This document shows, one piece after another, positions 23,597 to 37,382 of a stretch of 64,000 bases of DNA (its first letter is position 1; every line of letters starts with the position of its first letter). The notes under the pieces are model-generated. The model was not told the origin of the DNA, made no database searches, and worked only from the letters and a program-made list of their open reading frames with translations. The translations under genes were made by a program, and so were the position numbers. The stretch is taken from assembly GCF_001540865.1 (NCBI RefSeq), contig NC_033633.1, positions 5,113,950-5,177,949 on the forward strand. The letters run 5' to 3'. The DNA comes from Ananas comosus. Lineage: Eukaryota; Streptophyta; Magnoliopsida; Poales; Bromeliaceae.

Positions 23597-25153
23597 TGTA
23601 ATATCTGAGATTCTGTTTAAAGGGAATACAAATTTTGAATTTGAATTCGAATTTGAATATATATGTTATGGTTGTTTTGTGGAGACGGGGATAGGATGGA
23701 ATTGTCACAAATCTGTGACCAAATTAGGTGAAACAAAATCATAATTTTCATGGTTTGGCAGTGCTAGAAGCGCTGGTGCAATCCGTTAGCAAATCCGACG
23801 GACGGATCTCCTGATATCGAGCGATCTTTGAGAAGGGGTCGAAATGGACAAAATGAAGAGTTTGCAAAACCCTCTATATTTTATGTATCGAATCGCGCGA
23901 AATCGCATTTGGAGGTGCGTACGCATGTTTTGCACGCGCTGTGGAGGGATTGGGTTTAAATTATGTAAAACGAGGGAGTTTTTAGCAAAATACATTCTTG
24001 TATAAATGTTTGAGCTAGGGTTTTCTCCACACAAAACCTAACCCTAGCCTCCATACCTCCTCCAACCTTACCCAGCCGCCTCCTCTCCTTTCTCTTCGTG
24101 TGCCACGTGCTTCCTAGCTGCCGACGATCGTGCTCTAGTCGGCCAAATGCTGCCAGCACCATTGCCACCTTCCTCTCCATCACCTCATTCACCACCTCCC
24201 TCTCCTTCTCTGCCGAGGACAGAGCAAGGTGCTCCCTCACCCTGGGGTCCCTCACCAGCAGCATCGTGAACCTCCGGCGAGGCCTACCGCCAGTCGCTGC
24301 CGCCGCGGCTGCTACTTATTAGAGCCATCTAGGGCTCGTGCGGTTGCATCGAGCTTTGCTGCTATCACTGCCGCCGTCCGCCATCTCCCTCATTTTCTCT
24401 CAGTCCTAGAGAAAGCCCGCAACCGTCCCCCGGCTGTCCCGGCCATCCCCCTAGCCGGAGAAGGAAGCTAAACCCAAGCAGGAACCGTGCGGGCTCGGCT
24501 TGTTCCCGCGTTGCCATCGCTGCCTTTAGCTGCTGGCTAGCGCAAGCGCCGACCCTCCCCCGTCGACCGTACGCCCTGCCGCAGGTGCACCCGCCGCCGA
24601 GCCACCACCGGCCGGGCTCAACCCTGCTGCTCCTAGCCTGCACGGTTAGGGCTATTTTGGTTGTTTTCACTGTTATGGTGACCCGAGGTTGATCCGACGA
24701 CTTCGGGGGTAAGCACGGTGACCCTTGGATAGCGCTGATCACCGTGCTCACCTGACTTGCTGTCGGAGGCTCGGATCAGTGATTTCGGCCTTGTCGCTCC
24801 TGGTGCACACCCCGGAGAACTTCGGCTTGCTCTCGCGCTCTCCACAGTGGTTTTCGGTGCTCCGAATAGTGAGCACAGCTTCCGCCTTGACGAGACCTGT
24901 CAGCCCGTGCCTCGGCTGACCTCCGAAGTGCTCGGATTGAGGTAACGACTTCGATCTTCCCAAAATTGCACTACTATAGCGATTATTGAGGTTGTTATGG
25001 GGCTTTTGTGTAAGTGTTGCACTACGAGATGCTGTGGGCAGCATTTATTCAATCTAATGACCTCTAAACTGATTGTCCAAAATCTAGAATCTTCTGCAGA
25101 AGCCAAATTACGGTTTCAGAGCATTTTCCGGCGAAACTCGTCGGGAGAATGCG

Positions 25154-28100
25154 TGTAACATACCAGATTTTGGTATAAAAATAAAAATAAATAAAAATAG
25201 AGTGAGATACTATTTTTATTGGATTTAGAGGAGTAAAACATAAGTCAAAAGTGACTTGTGCTGAAATCGAAATGAAAACAGAAAATCTAGAATTTTCTGT
25301 TGGAAACGGGACAAATAAATTAGCAGAAAATGCACAGTTTTAAAAAATTATGAAAATTGGAGGATAAGTCAGAAATATTTTTATGAGACTAGATTTAAAG
25401 TTTCATATTATTCTGACACCCGTAGAGTGAGAAATAAAATCCGACAGCTATCTGATAAAGATTATAGTTCGGTACAGTTTTCGGTGACCAAATGGGGTCG
25501 AAACTGAAAACTTAAGATATATTCTTACTCAGTACGTTAAACCGAGCCTGCCTATCAAATTTGAGCTCAAACGGACATTCAGAAGGGCTACAACTGTTCC
25601 GAACTGCTAAACTGCTGCCTGGAGTGAATAGTGTCTTGGGGTGTATTATAAAGAAGCAATGTGCTTCTTCTCCCTCAGCCCGAGCAACACCCACAACGCA
25701 CGCACGCATGGAGAGAGGAGAGAAACTCTCCTTTCTCTCTCTAAAGATCTCTCTCATCTCTCCATATCTCTCGCTCAAATTCGCGGCGTTGGCGGAGAAG
25801 ATGCTCGCGAACGCGTTGGGAGCGACGGATCGAGCTTTCGTGCGCCCGTTGGAGCGGCGTGTTTTCGTTGCGGCGTTCACATTGTGGTAAGCTTTTGGGA
25901 TTTGGCTTAATCCTTCACATTAAGTGTTCTAATAGCCTTTAATGAGCTTTGTTAGTATGTTGCTACATTTAATTTAGATTATTTGGAGGTTAATTCATGT
26001 TAGGGCTCAAAAATGGAGTTTTGTAAAATATAAGGGTTTGATCTCATTTGACCCTCTGTAAACCTAATTGCTAGGTAAACGAACGCGTTGGCGAAGTCGG
26101 TTCGGCGATTCGTCCAACCGTTACGAAGTTATTAAAGAAACGGACGTTTAGGCTTCGTTTCCGCCTGGAGGGCCGAGGTGATATCGTAAACTCATGAAAA
26201 TGGATTTGAAGTACCGTAGCACATAACCAAAGACCTTTAATTTTCGGATGGTGGATTGGAGGCCGTTCGGGTGGTCGCGCAAGAGTTCGGGCCAAACCGG
26301 GCAACTGGTGTCGCGGGAGGCCGATTGCAAGTGTCGACAAGCAATCGGAATGCGAAATGAGGTGGGTTGTGTTTACCGAAGCGACTAGGTCGCCTCTATG
26401 TCTAAGAGAAATGGTTTCGTATTGATGCATATAATGGTAGCTAATGGTAAATTATGTGAATGCATGAAGTGAATGCTAAGTAGGCTACCAAAGAATGCAT
26501 GAGGATATAGTAGGAATGATGCTAGTTAAAAGCATGAGATAAACGACATTTGCATGTTAACATAAAGTAGAGAACATGCTAGTTATAATGTATAATGATA
26601 AGTTGTAAAGAATACTAGTTTGGATAAGCATGTTATATAAATGCTAGATAATGCATGTTAATTATCTAAAGTAAGATGCTAAGAGAATGCACATTGAGTG
26701 ACATAATGTTAGTGTTAGATGATGCAATAACTATAGAGGTGATATGTTAATGGAAATGTGCATATGAACAATCTATATACATTAGATCGGGTGGCATTAA
26801 ACCTAGAGTCATGGACATAGGTTGAACATGGATGTATGAACCTAGTGTGATAAAAACATAGGTTGACATCAAGTGGCATTAAACCTAGTGTCTTGAACTA
26901 GGTTAAACAAGTATAGTGTGAACCTAGTGTCATGAACCTAGTAAACACTTGTAGCATTTGAGAATATATATATATATATATATAATATATATAATATATC
27001 ATTCATGCATTGATAGGGCTAAAGTACATGTGAACCTTGTTGCTTTCAATGACATTTCTACGAAGTTAAACAGAGAAAAGAAACATAAGGCATGTATGTT
27101 AGGACCCTATTATTGTGTGAATGTAGAGAGTTGGACTTGGACATTAGTGAACAAAGGTGATATGGACAATAGAAACAGATGAGAATAAGTTGTTAAACAA
27201 GTTTAACAAGAGTGGCATTGAGACAAGGATGACTAGAGAGCGCATGAATAAATAGGTAGAAACCTATTATGATTGTGGCATTTGTGGCATTGTGGCTTAT
27301 GATACACCCAAATGGAAGCACATACACATTGAGCTTGTTGAGTCTCCCCCAAGCATCAAGGCGCCGTCAAGCGGTCCCAAGACGGTCTCTCGGGTATGCA
27401 GTGCTTAGAGCCTCCACGATCAAAAAGGATTTTGATTGTGAGTTTGAGGGGAACTGGGTGAACCTCGATGCAATTGGTAAAAGCCAAGTGAATGTACATT
27501 AAGCATTTGAGCTTAAATTGAGTATCCCTGTCGAGTGGATTTAGGCTGAGGGTATGTGAGAGTCCATTACCTCGAGCTTGGATGTATGCGGTATTCCGCA
27601 GATGATTGACTCGAAACCGGAGTCAGGTGGTTAGCTTGGCTAAGGTACGAGAAAAACCTTAGGAGCAAATAACCAACGATGTAAAGTGACAAGATGTATA
27701 AATTATGAAAAGCTATGGATAACATGAAAGAAAGTTAAATTATTTATTCTACTTGTATAGTTCATGATTCGCATATAGCATGGCATTATTGCATTCGTGA
27801 GGCAAAGCATGGTTTATTAGTTGCATAATCAATATATATATCTATCTGTTTATTGAACTAACCTGTGTTGCCTCTTTTGGACCTATTGGTTGAGCTTTTC
27901 CCTTGGGTGGCCGTACCACTGAAAATCATGGAGTTGGTTCTCACACACGTTGTTTTTGGGTTTACAGGTATACACATGAGCGGCGGGCGGCGCGAGGCGA
28001 GGCGTAGTCCATAGTTAGCGCCCTACCACCGAGACCAGAGATACGGTACCCTGAGTCGGCCTTTTATTAGGGATGTAAGAAAATGAAAAGAATCAAGTTG

Positions 28101-28393
28101 TAATAATTTGTAATAAAGCTTGGTTGTATTTGGAATAAATGGAATGTGTAATTGTGATGTAAATTATATCTGTGAATGTGAATGCTTGTAATAGTAGTAG
28201 AATTATGTTTTTGATACTTCCTTATGCAATCTTGGTTGAAATGTGTTCCTAGTGGAACTTCGTACATTGTATTGATTCGATGCCTTGAATGTACAGGGGA
28301 GACTCTGTCCGCGTACAGGGAAACCCTGTCCATTCGGCGGTCTGTCGACGGTGCCGCGACCCGGCCAAATGGGCGCGTGTCGCGGGCGTGACA
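25154..28393 (+). mobile_element. 3.24 kb solo LTR (family D) with 5 bp target duplication
   Basis: tgtaacatacc ... cgggcgtgaca, flanked by atgcg at 25149-25153 and 28394-28398, and precisely interrupting the family-A LTR between sequences that are adjacent in copy A. TG..CA ends, 5 bp duplication and absence of any coding domain fit a solo LTR left by LTR-LTR recombination of a gypsy element. Its terminal sequences resemble those of the Tekay-like LTRs and of the 420 bp element at 16253. A TA-rich microsatellite lies at about 26964-26998. Confidence 0.88.
25647..25889 (+). promoter_or_regulatory. LTR promoter: TATA, leader and possible splice donor
   Basis: TATAAA at 25647-25652 is followed by a pyrimidine-rich then GC-rich leader containing an ATG at about 25708, and a strong donor-like gtaagc at 25887. 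The arrangement suggests the retrotransposon transcript starts near 25680 and may be spliced. Inferred from motifs only. Confidence 0.45.
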
Positions 28394-29532
28394 ATGCGGT
28401 TTCGATTCGGATTTTATCCAACGCTGTTGAAATGTCCTAGATTTTGCCGCTGAGCCTGTTGGCTGCCACACTCATTCTCTCAGTGTCTGGAGACAACACA
28501 TGGGCGAAGGAGGATTTCGGTGTCAAATTGACACTTCTGGGAACCCAGATTGAACGATTATCCGACGATGATTGTTTCGACGTGAGATCTTGTGCTCACT
28601 GTCGAGACACCCAAATCAGTGTGTTTCGAGTCAGCGGGTGACTCGTGGCTTGAGTCAGTGCATTTTGGGATACTTCGTGGAGTCCCGACGACGTCCCGAT
28701 GTAATTTTGGGACTTTCGGCGAGTTACGGAGATCGATTTTGGGAAAAACGATTATGTGAAAAATTTTGGGGATTGTGAGTGTTGTGTTTGATCGGTAGGG
28801 TGGACTCTGACTCTGTGACCCTTCGTAGTTCGGTTGATTGTCTTGTACATATTAGGGGCAGACGCGACAGTAATACAGGTGGGTACTTCGATACGAAACC
28901 GGTCTAGTGGTGCACGCTTGGTGATGTTCTCTCCACCCTTTTTCATACTCCTACATTACTTGCTGTTGTTGAGTCGACACCATGTGACATGCTCATATTA
29001 TTCTACTTAGTCATTTATATATCTGTTGATAGTATCTAGGAGTCAAGCAGTTGTTGATTATACCTGTGCGTGATGTGACACAGTTGTAACTAGTTGGTTG
29101 GTTTTGAGATTCTGGTTATTTGACGACCTATTCGGATGTATACCTGAGGGGTTTGTTTGTTAGCTAATTGCTGACGGCTATTCAGCATATTTGCATCGAT
29201 CGCATTGCTCATGAGCATTCACGTACACCTTGGTTTGGCAACCACAATGTGTTATTCTCCGAAAAAGTGGTTGTACTTCCGACCCGTGAGCCTAGCGGTC
29301 TACTGCTAGGGTTCATGCCTATTAAAGCAGCCATGGCACTTGCCTGAGGTCTTTAGACCGACACGGGTATTCTAGATTGAGTATTTTGGACTGATCGTTT
29401 GGTTGATGCATGTTTTTTACAGTAGCGGTAGTTGAATATGTATCTTGTTTCCTATTTGCATTGCTATTTATTACCTTTCATAGCTATCCTTTTGGTTACC
29501 AATGAGTACACTTGCCCTCGTCGGCTTGCGTA

Positions 29533-30965
29533 TGTCACGCCCGCGCCAGCGGTAGCCGCCCGATTGTGCACAGATCCGCCGTGTACATCAAACAACCACA
29601 ATGCACACAAGGCGTCTATAACACAAGAAAGAACAAGTCCAAATCCTAACAACGCTATCGGAACGAGTAATGTAATATCACTAATATTCTATCACAAAAA
29701 GATCACAAAATATACAAATGTATACAACTAAATCCAAATATCCAACAACAACTGTAAATCGAATACATAAACATCTTTCCACAAGATACAAAAAGAAAGA
29801 TGATGCCGGTCCTTTAAATATCTCCGTAGGGCTCTATCTAGTCGCTAACCCTTGCCACGATCCCTCGCTCTCTAGCCGCGAAGGCTCTGAAAAAAAACTA
29901 TCAACCAATAGGGGTGAGAACTATTAAACAATAGTTTCCAGTTGATAAAGCCGTCAAGAGTGGCGAATACACTAATAGGTCAACTGAGGCATGCTATAAG
30001 GTATAATTAAGCAATATTGAAGAGCAATAATTTAAACATGTTCATATCATAGTCATGCCTCTACTAAAGAATTAGCTATCATGTATATGATGTTCTAATT
30101 AACATATGTTCATTATATGCCAATGTAAAGTACATGCATATTCAACTATATACCATGTCAATTTACATGCATATTCATCATATCCGCTAATGCTACAAGA
30201 GTAAATTATGCTTTACATTGCTATTCTATCATTTGCATCTATGCTAATCCTCATAGATGTAACATGCTACCACTAAGTGTCAATGCCATGGTTGACTAAC
30301 ACGAGGTCATAGAATAACTATCATAATAGGTCCATAGTCCAACTACTATCTACCATTTAGTAGTTATAGTCACATTAATAGTTTGAATGTCATTACTCCA
30401 ATCTCAACTTGGGACCTACACAAGTGTAGCCCGGCTTGCGCCATACCTAATGCCGGTAGTAGTCCAACATTCCCCCGCAAGGAATGAGCCTGTCCCACAA
30501 ACGACCCAGTAGGTACCGATCTCGCACGGCGAGTCATGTATCGCATAGGCCAACTCCGTAGTGCCGGCTTGTGGGGAGCGACCCTCACAAAACATGTGCG
30601 AATGAGCAAAATGGCATGTAAGCATGAATTAATAGTATCCAGCTCTCGTCATCATGTCTAAAACATGGAATAAGTGTCAACGACCCCAAAGGTCTTAATA
30701 TAGTATCACCATGTTCAATGATTTCTCATTTACTATCCCAAATGTCATATATGGCGTTCATGTTTACTATCTCAAGTATAAGTCACTAGTTCATAAGCAC
30801 ATGGCACTGTCATTATTCTATTTAAGATAGTTTACCATTGTTCAAGTCTCAATGAGAGTTCACAACTTAGGCTATTCCACTATAGCCTAAGAAAATCACT
30901 TTTTTGTGCATATGCACAAGTATTACAAAATATTACAAATGCCCATGATGAATGCCAGGCATATA
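29533..30965 (-). mobile_element. minus-strand LTR-type element, family C, first part
   Basis: Starts tgtcacgcccgcgcc (reverse of a GGGCGTGACA LTR end) inside LTR B. No coding domain is seen. It continues after the Tekay array at 48409: the flanks meet as ...ggcatata and tacctttctacg. Organisation resembles the reverse complement of the family-D LTR, with low similarity by eye. Confidence 0.6.
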
Positions 30966-33413
30966 TGTCACGCCCCAATCCCCCGCCAATTTGGTCGGTC
31001 GTGGTCACGTCAATAGACGCCGAACGGATAGAGCTCCCCTGTCGCCCAAGGCTCTAATCAACAATGTATAATAGGCAATCAAAAGAGGCATATAATACAA
31101 GGCTCGAAAAGAGGCAAGCAACAACGGAAAGCGAAAGCTCTAAGTCTAGAATATACATTCACACATGATATATGATTTCATTAAACCAAATTCAAGTAAA
31201 CAAAGCTATTACATTCCATTCAACCATCATATCTTTACTTTATTTATCCACCAAATACATGATTGTTTACACTTTTCATTCCTAAATCAACAAAATAAAG
31301 TTGATACATTTATACAAAAGGGAATGACTACAAAATGTAAAAAAGTTCCGTGGCGCTACCTATAGGCGCAAAACCCTTGCCTCGGTCCTCCGCCGCCCCG
31401 CTCGTGCTAGACCTGTAGGGTTAATGGTGTGAGAACTACAACGAAGTTTCCAGTAGGCTCGGCATCCGACCTCGCCGACTACCCACTAGTCCATCCAGGC
31501 ATAAGTATTTCAAAGGAGGAAAAGTAACCACTACTAATGCAACTAATACTATGGCCTGCAAGAAAGAAAGTCAGTAGACATATAATTTCAATGCGACAAT
31601 GGAAATGCATGCATGCTCCAATCATAATCAAACTTTGGCTCTTACCCAATCTTACGGTTAACTCTGTTAACCCCAATAACTCACAACCCAAAATCCTTAA
31701 TAACGGGACTCGAACCTCCCTAGGGACCGTCAACTGTGGACTTTACCACGCCCGTGGTAACCAACTCCGAGCGCACCGCTCGAGGGGAGCGACCTCCCTC
31801 AAGCCAAGACGAAATGTGAGTATCGATATAATCTCAACTTGAGGACTCATAGCCACTAGTCACACATGCCAATGTCACGATATGGTCTCTACCTATTCAC
31901 TCTTGCACTCTCAAGAGCTTTACTTCGAAGATAGTCAAAATAGGTTAAACTATATATCAACGGTATATCTCTCAATGCAAATCTTGTTTCTATTCAATGT
32001 CACCTTATTTCTTATGTCCAAGTCCATTCTCACATTCACACAACTGGGGTCCAATCACACATGTCCATTGGTTCTATCATTCCTATGTTCAACTACGTTA
32101 GAAGCATATAAATGAAGTCAAACCAAGTTACACATGTAACTACCCTACTATGCATGAATGGGTTATATATAAAACATATATGCTCAAGAATAGAGAAAAC
32201 AGACATAGAAGGGAATCCAACGATTCCGGCGTGCACCCCTCACCTCTATTGTTGTGTGCGGTGTAGATTACGAAGGCCCCGCACTTTACGAAAGCCGATT
32301 CCGCGCCCTATAATCAAAATAGTGCCATATTAGGCCTTTTTGTGCATGAAACATATACTCTTACCATTTTCGAAATGTTAAACGAAGTTGTCCCGCGCGT
32401 TTAGGACGCCCTCATATTAGGTTTCTACGGGTCAATTTGTCCCTGAAAAATCCTAGGGCAAAGCCCCCAATTCCAAGCCTAATATTGTCATTTAGGGTTT
32501 TTCCCATGAATCGATCCCAATCCTAAGCAAACGATAGCTTAGAATCATCTAAGAAAGCACTCTAATAAGGTTTCTAGACTCTTTGGTACCAAACCCTAGG
32601 GCCCAAACACCATTTCCAAGGATTCACCATGAGAGCACCTTGAGCTCTCATGTACCATGGTATTCATGGCTCAAAGAGCCCCTAAAGCCTCTAATGAGCA
32701 CAAGCCTCCAATCCCTAAGCCAAAATCCAAACCCTAGAGGAAAAACCTACAAACTTACCTCTTGTCCAAGCTCCACCAGATTTCTTCTTGTTGGAGAGCT
32801 CTAGAACCTCCAAAGCATCAAATCCACCTTTTCCTCAAGTTCTTCTTCTCTCTCCAAGCCTAGAGCGGATTCTAGGAGAGAGAAAGTGAGGAAATAAGAG
32901 AGGAGGAGCGAGAATGGCTGTGGGAGAGAGGGGCTTGGAGCCATCTATTAGTGTATGTAACAAATTGCACTTAAGCCCTCCACTGTTTACTCTTGAATGC
33001 CCAGACTGGGCATTTTTCGCCTTCGGGACCCGGTCTCCCGACCAGGGACCGTTCCCGAACGGGGGGTTTCTAAGGACTTAGCCAATTTTGAGTCTTTCAG
33101 GCTGTTTGCGCAGCGAGGACCGGGTCTGCCCGTCAGGACGCGTCTCCCAGGACGCGGCTCACCACCAGGCGACCGGTGCCTCAGGAAGCTTTCTGGCAAG
33201 CTACTGCGTACGGGGACCGGTCTCTTCTCAGGACGGATCCCGAGAGCACAAATCTGGGACTTCCAGATATTTGCAGATTACTCTCTCCGGGTCCCTTCTA
33301 GCTCCATTATTGGGCTCTAATTGCTTAGGGTGCACTCAAACTCGTTCAATTCCGGTTCCGCTCATTTTGAAACCGAACTCGCACGATTTACGAGGGATGG
33401 TGGCTATGTTACA
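30966..33413 (-). repeat. Tekay/Del-like LTR 1 (indel-rich)
   Basis: Left LTR of the array: tgtcacgccccaatc ... tatgttaca. Corresponds base for base to LTR 2 but with very many one-base gains and losses, which also destroy most of the ACCGGT motifs. The minus-strand element reads TGTAACATA ... GGGGCGTGACA. Confidence 0.85.
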
Positions 33414-33975
33414 TTCTCACACCTAAATTCAGTTCGTCCGCCGAAGCTACTAAGCATTGAAATTTAAATTTCCATATCTTCACTTCGGATCTCGAAGAGG
33501 TTGAGGATAACGCTCCCGTCATCATCGCTCTCGAGCTCCCACGTTCTTCGCGATATCACTGTTCCACCAATGAATCTTGAATATGGGATTTCGCCGGTTC
33601 CAGAGCTTTGTACCTCCGACGAAATATACGCGGGAACTCCTACAATAAGTCATATTTTCCTTGAAGCTCTATCGGTTAATATACGAGAGAATATTGATCC
33701 GGGTCGTACAACTACTATGCCGGATTGAGATAACATGCGAATACATTCATGATACTTCCCGCGAGCCTCGGTGGTAATTGCTAACTTGTAGCCATCCGCA
33801 CCAACTCGTTCAAAATCTCAAAGGGTTCCGATATAGGCGGACTTCAACTTCCACGCGAACACCGAACGCATTAACTCCTCGCATCGGCGATACTTTTAGA
33901 AATACGTCTCCTACTGCGAACTTCAATATCCTTTCGCCGCCTGTCGCATAACTTTTGGTGCCTGATTGCGCCGTT
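30966..33975. other. low-quality consensus segment 1
   Basis: Small indels every few tens of bases relative to the clean copy at 38545-41580, ending sharply at about 33975, after which the two copies are nearly identical for about 290 bp. Gene breaks in this stretch should not be read as mutations without read support. Confidence 0.65.
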
Positions 33976-34127
33976 ACTAACCTTTGTCGGGCAAGGCGTA
34001 CCTTCTCTTCCGCCTCCCGCACCACATCCGGGCCAAGAACCATTTTCTCGCCCACATCGCTCCAGTGTATCGGCGAGCGACACTTCCTTCCATACAGGGC
34101 CTCGAATGGCGCCATCGCAATACTTTC
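33414..34127 (-). pseudogene. Tekay-like integrase C-terminus and chromodomain, copy 1
   Basis: Continues the pol frame after the TAA at 34128. MAPFEALYGRKCRSP is readable, then frame changes destroy the rest including the chromodomain; the intact equivalent is 41083-41712. The damage coincides with the low-quality segment, so part may be sequencing error. Confidence 0.8.
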
Positions 34128-37100
34128 TTAATAGCTATTATTATATGCGAATTCCGCCATCGGTAAATGATCGTGCCATCCGCCCTTGTAATCAAGCACA
34201 CACGCTCGAAGCATGTCCTCAAGTATTTGGATTGTCCTTTCCGATTGACCGTCACTTTGAGGATGAAATGCCGTACTAAAATCGAGCCGCGTTTCTAACG
34301 CATCTTGTAAGCTCTTCCAAAAGTGAGATGTGAACCTAGGGTCTCGATCCGATACGATAGATACCGGAACCCCATGAAGTCTCACCACCTCGTCGATATA
34401 GACTTGAGCTAGCTTATAGCCCGACCAAGTAGTGTGGATCGGCAAAAAGTGTGCCGACTTTGTCAACCGGTCCACAACCACCCATATCGCGTCATGTCTA
34501 CCTTGCGACTTAGGCAGCTCCATCACAAAGTCCATTGCGATGTTTTCCCATTTCCACACGGGTATAGGTAGGCTCTGCAATTTTCCCGCTGAAAATCGAC
34601 GCTCCGCCTTCACCTGTTGGCATGTGAGGCATTGCGCCACGAACTCCCCTATATCTCTCTTCATGCCCGGCCACCAATAATGCAATTTCAAATCTTGATA
34701 CATTTTGGTGCCGCCCGGGTGGATGCTATAAGGAGATCGATGCGCTTCTTGCATAATCGCCCTCTGAAGATCGTCGTCCTTGGGGACGCACCAACGACCC
34801 CGATATCGTAGTGCGCCATCGGTTCCAATGCCAAAACCATCGGCACTACCGCTTTCAACTTTGCCCCGCACCTTTTGGAGAAACTCATCCGATGATTGTA
34901 ATTCCTTAATTTTCTCCAATAAGGTTGGTTGCACAACCAAGGTGGCGAGTGTTGCCGGTACTCCCGGCGCCACAACTTCTAGTCCAAACCGTTGCATCTC
35001 CTTTTGCAATGCCGGTTGAGGCGTAATCTCCGCCGCCAAATTTTCCGCCGACTTTCTACTTAGAGCATCGGCTACGACGTTAGCTTTCCCGCGGTGGTAG
35101 AGAATCGTGACGTCGTAATCTTTAAGCAACTCTAACCACTGCCGCTGCCGCAAGTTTAGCTCCTTCTGGGTGAACAAATATTTGAGACTCTTATAATCGG
35201 TGTAGATCTCACAATGTTCCCCATACAAGTAATGCCTCCACAGTTTTAACGCGAAAACAACCGCCGCTAGCTCAAGATCGTGAGTCGGGTAATTCTTTTC
35301 ATAACTCTTCAACTGGCGCGAAGCATAAGCTATGACTCGGCCGTTTCGCATTAAGACACACCCGAGACCGATGTATGAGGCATCACTGTATACGACATAG
35401 TTTTCTCCCGGCGTCGGCAAAGCAAGCACCGGAGTAGATGTCAATCTTGTCTTTAGCTCTTCAAAGCTCCGCTCACACTCGGGGCTCCAAACAAACTTCA
35501 CCCCTTTATGCGTAAGGCGCGTTAGTGGAGTCGTTATCCTAGCAAACCCCTCCACGAACCGCCGATAATAGCCCGCAAGTCCAAGGAAGCTACGAATTTC
35601 CGCTACACTCGTCGGGCGAGGCCAATCTTTAATCGCCTCAACTTTCTTTGAGTCCACCGAGATGCCATCTCCGGACACAACGTGGCCTAAGAAAGTAACC
35701 TCCGAAAGCCAAAACTCGCATTTCTTCAATTTTGCGTAAAGCTTTTCCTTCCGGAGTATCTCCAACACGAGTCTTAAATGCTCTTCGTGTTCTTCTTCGG
35801 TCCGAGAATATACCAATACGTCGTCAATGAATACCACGACGCACCGGTCCAATAGCGGACGGAAGACTCTATTCATTAAGTCCATGAATGCTGCTGGAGC
35901 ATTAGTAAGCCCAAACGGCATCACCGTGAACTCATAATGGCCATACCGCGTACGGTACGCCGTTTTGTGCACGTCTTTGGGCCGTATCTTCAACTGATGA
36001 TACCCCGACTGTAGATCAATCTTCGAGTATACTCTTGACCCTTGCAACTGATCGAACAGGTCATCAATCCTTGGCAACGGGTATTTGTTCTTGATCGTCA
36101 CTTTGTTCAACTCGCGATAATCAACGCAGAGTCGAAGTGTGCCGTCCTTTTTCTTTACAAATAGCACCGGAGCTCCCCACGGGGACACGCTCGGCCGTAC
36201 GAAGCCCTTATCGAGCAAGTCTTGTAACTGAGCTTTCAATTCCTTCAACTCCACCGGTGCCATTCTGTACGGAGCCTTCGAAATTGGCGCCGCCCCGGGA
36301 ATCAAGTCAATCACGAACTCGACTTCCCGATCTGGGGGCAATCCCGGTAACTCCGCTGGGAATACATCCGGATACTCCCGCACAACTCGAATATTCTCCA
36401 ATTCCGAGTACTCTTTTCGAGAGTCTACGATGGTCGCCAAGTAGGCCTTACAACCGCCTTTGATCATCCTTTTCGCCCTCACCGTCGATATAGTGGCTGC
36501 AAAGCGTTTACCCTTGCACGCCCGGTAGACAAACTCCTCTTGGTTGGGTTCACGGAACGTGATCACCCTTCTTTCACAATCTATAACCGCGTAATACTTG
36601 GAGAGCCAATTGATCCCCAAGATTACCTCGAATCCCCACATTTCTTTCAACACTAGAAGGTCGATCGGCATAATCCAATCGCCTATTTGCACTGGGCAGT
36701 CCAAACACTCATCGTAAACGTCGATCGAGTGTTCAGGAGTGTTCACCGACCAATACTCCTCGTTATGAGTGATCTCTATATCATGAGCTTGTGCGAATGA
36801 TGCTAATATGAATGAATGAGATGCACCCGTATCGAATATAGCTCTAGCCCTAGTGCCTCTGATCAGAATAATACCTGCCACGACGTCGTCGGGAACGATG
36901 ATTGGTGGCTCCTCCACCTGAGTGGCAAAAACCCGCCCACTAGGTGCTCGAGAAGCCTCCGGCTGACGTGACGCCGTCGATCGTCCAGCAGATGTTGCGG
37001 GTGGCAGTCCCGCCAGCTGTCGCTGCGTGTACTGTACTGAGGCTGATGACGGGGCTGGGGACGCGCCGCCCGGGCACTCTCGACTCATGTGCCCCGGTTG

Positions 37101-37382
37101 GCCACATTGATAACACCGCCCCTCCCGCTGTGGACAGCTGGTGGCTCTATGCTCCCCGCCGCATATCACACACGGGTAGTTAATCTGACCCCGTGTCTGA
37201 CTCCTACCTCCCCGCCATTGTGATCGTTGTGGTCGCGGGGGTCGCTTAGAACTCGATTGCCCCGCGGGTCCACCAGCCGGTCGCTTCTTAGGCTTATCCC
37301 TTTCCCTTTCTCTCTCAAAGGTCTCGCGCTCATCACGCGCGATTGCATTCCCGCGCTCCACCCAAAGCGCACGATCGAGCAC
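34128..37382 (-). pseudogene. Tekay/Del-like gag C-terminus and pol (protease, RT, RNase H, integrase), copy 1
   Basis: A 1084-codon open stretch on the minus strand, in frame with the gag upstream from which it is separated by one TAA. Domains in order: gag zinc knuckle [14 protein letters not shown] (residues ~90-103), aspartic protease DTGASHSF (~184), RT with LCVDYRELN and FIDD, RNase H ([27 protein letters not shown]), integrase HHCC ([10 protein letters not shown]) and DDE residues in [15 protein letters not shown] and [12 protein letters not shown]. It ends at a TAA where related elements have glutamine (AYNNSYQ). Catalytic motifs look intact. The preceding stop lies within gag, so it is not a normal gag/pol boundary. 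Copy 2 carries both stops. Confidence 0.93.

Larger units (their letters stand above)
23597..29532 (+). mobile_element. long LTR, family A, copy B (interrupted, right end missing)
   Basis: Begins tgtaatatctgag and runs in parallel with copy A until cggcttgcg at 29530. It is split by the solo LTR 25154-28393 and cut by the minus-strand LTR-type element from 29533. A TATAAAT at 24001-24007 precedes a GC-rich block (about 24030-24660). No purine tract precedes it, so it is either a solo LTR or a 5' LTR. The single equivalent of copy A's triple repeat lies near 29285. Confidence 0.7.

Noticed and set aside
17729..29532. LTR A and LTR B as the two LTRs of one element
   Set aside because: No PBS follows A, no purine tract precedes B, and the sequence between them is a copia remnant and Helitron end.
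33501..33728. Plus-strand frames over the Tekay-like pol region
   Set aside because: Shadows of the minus-strand gene.
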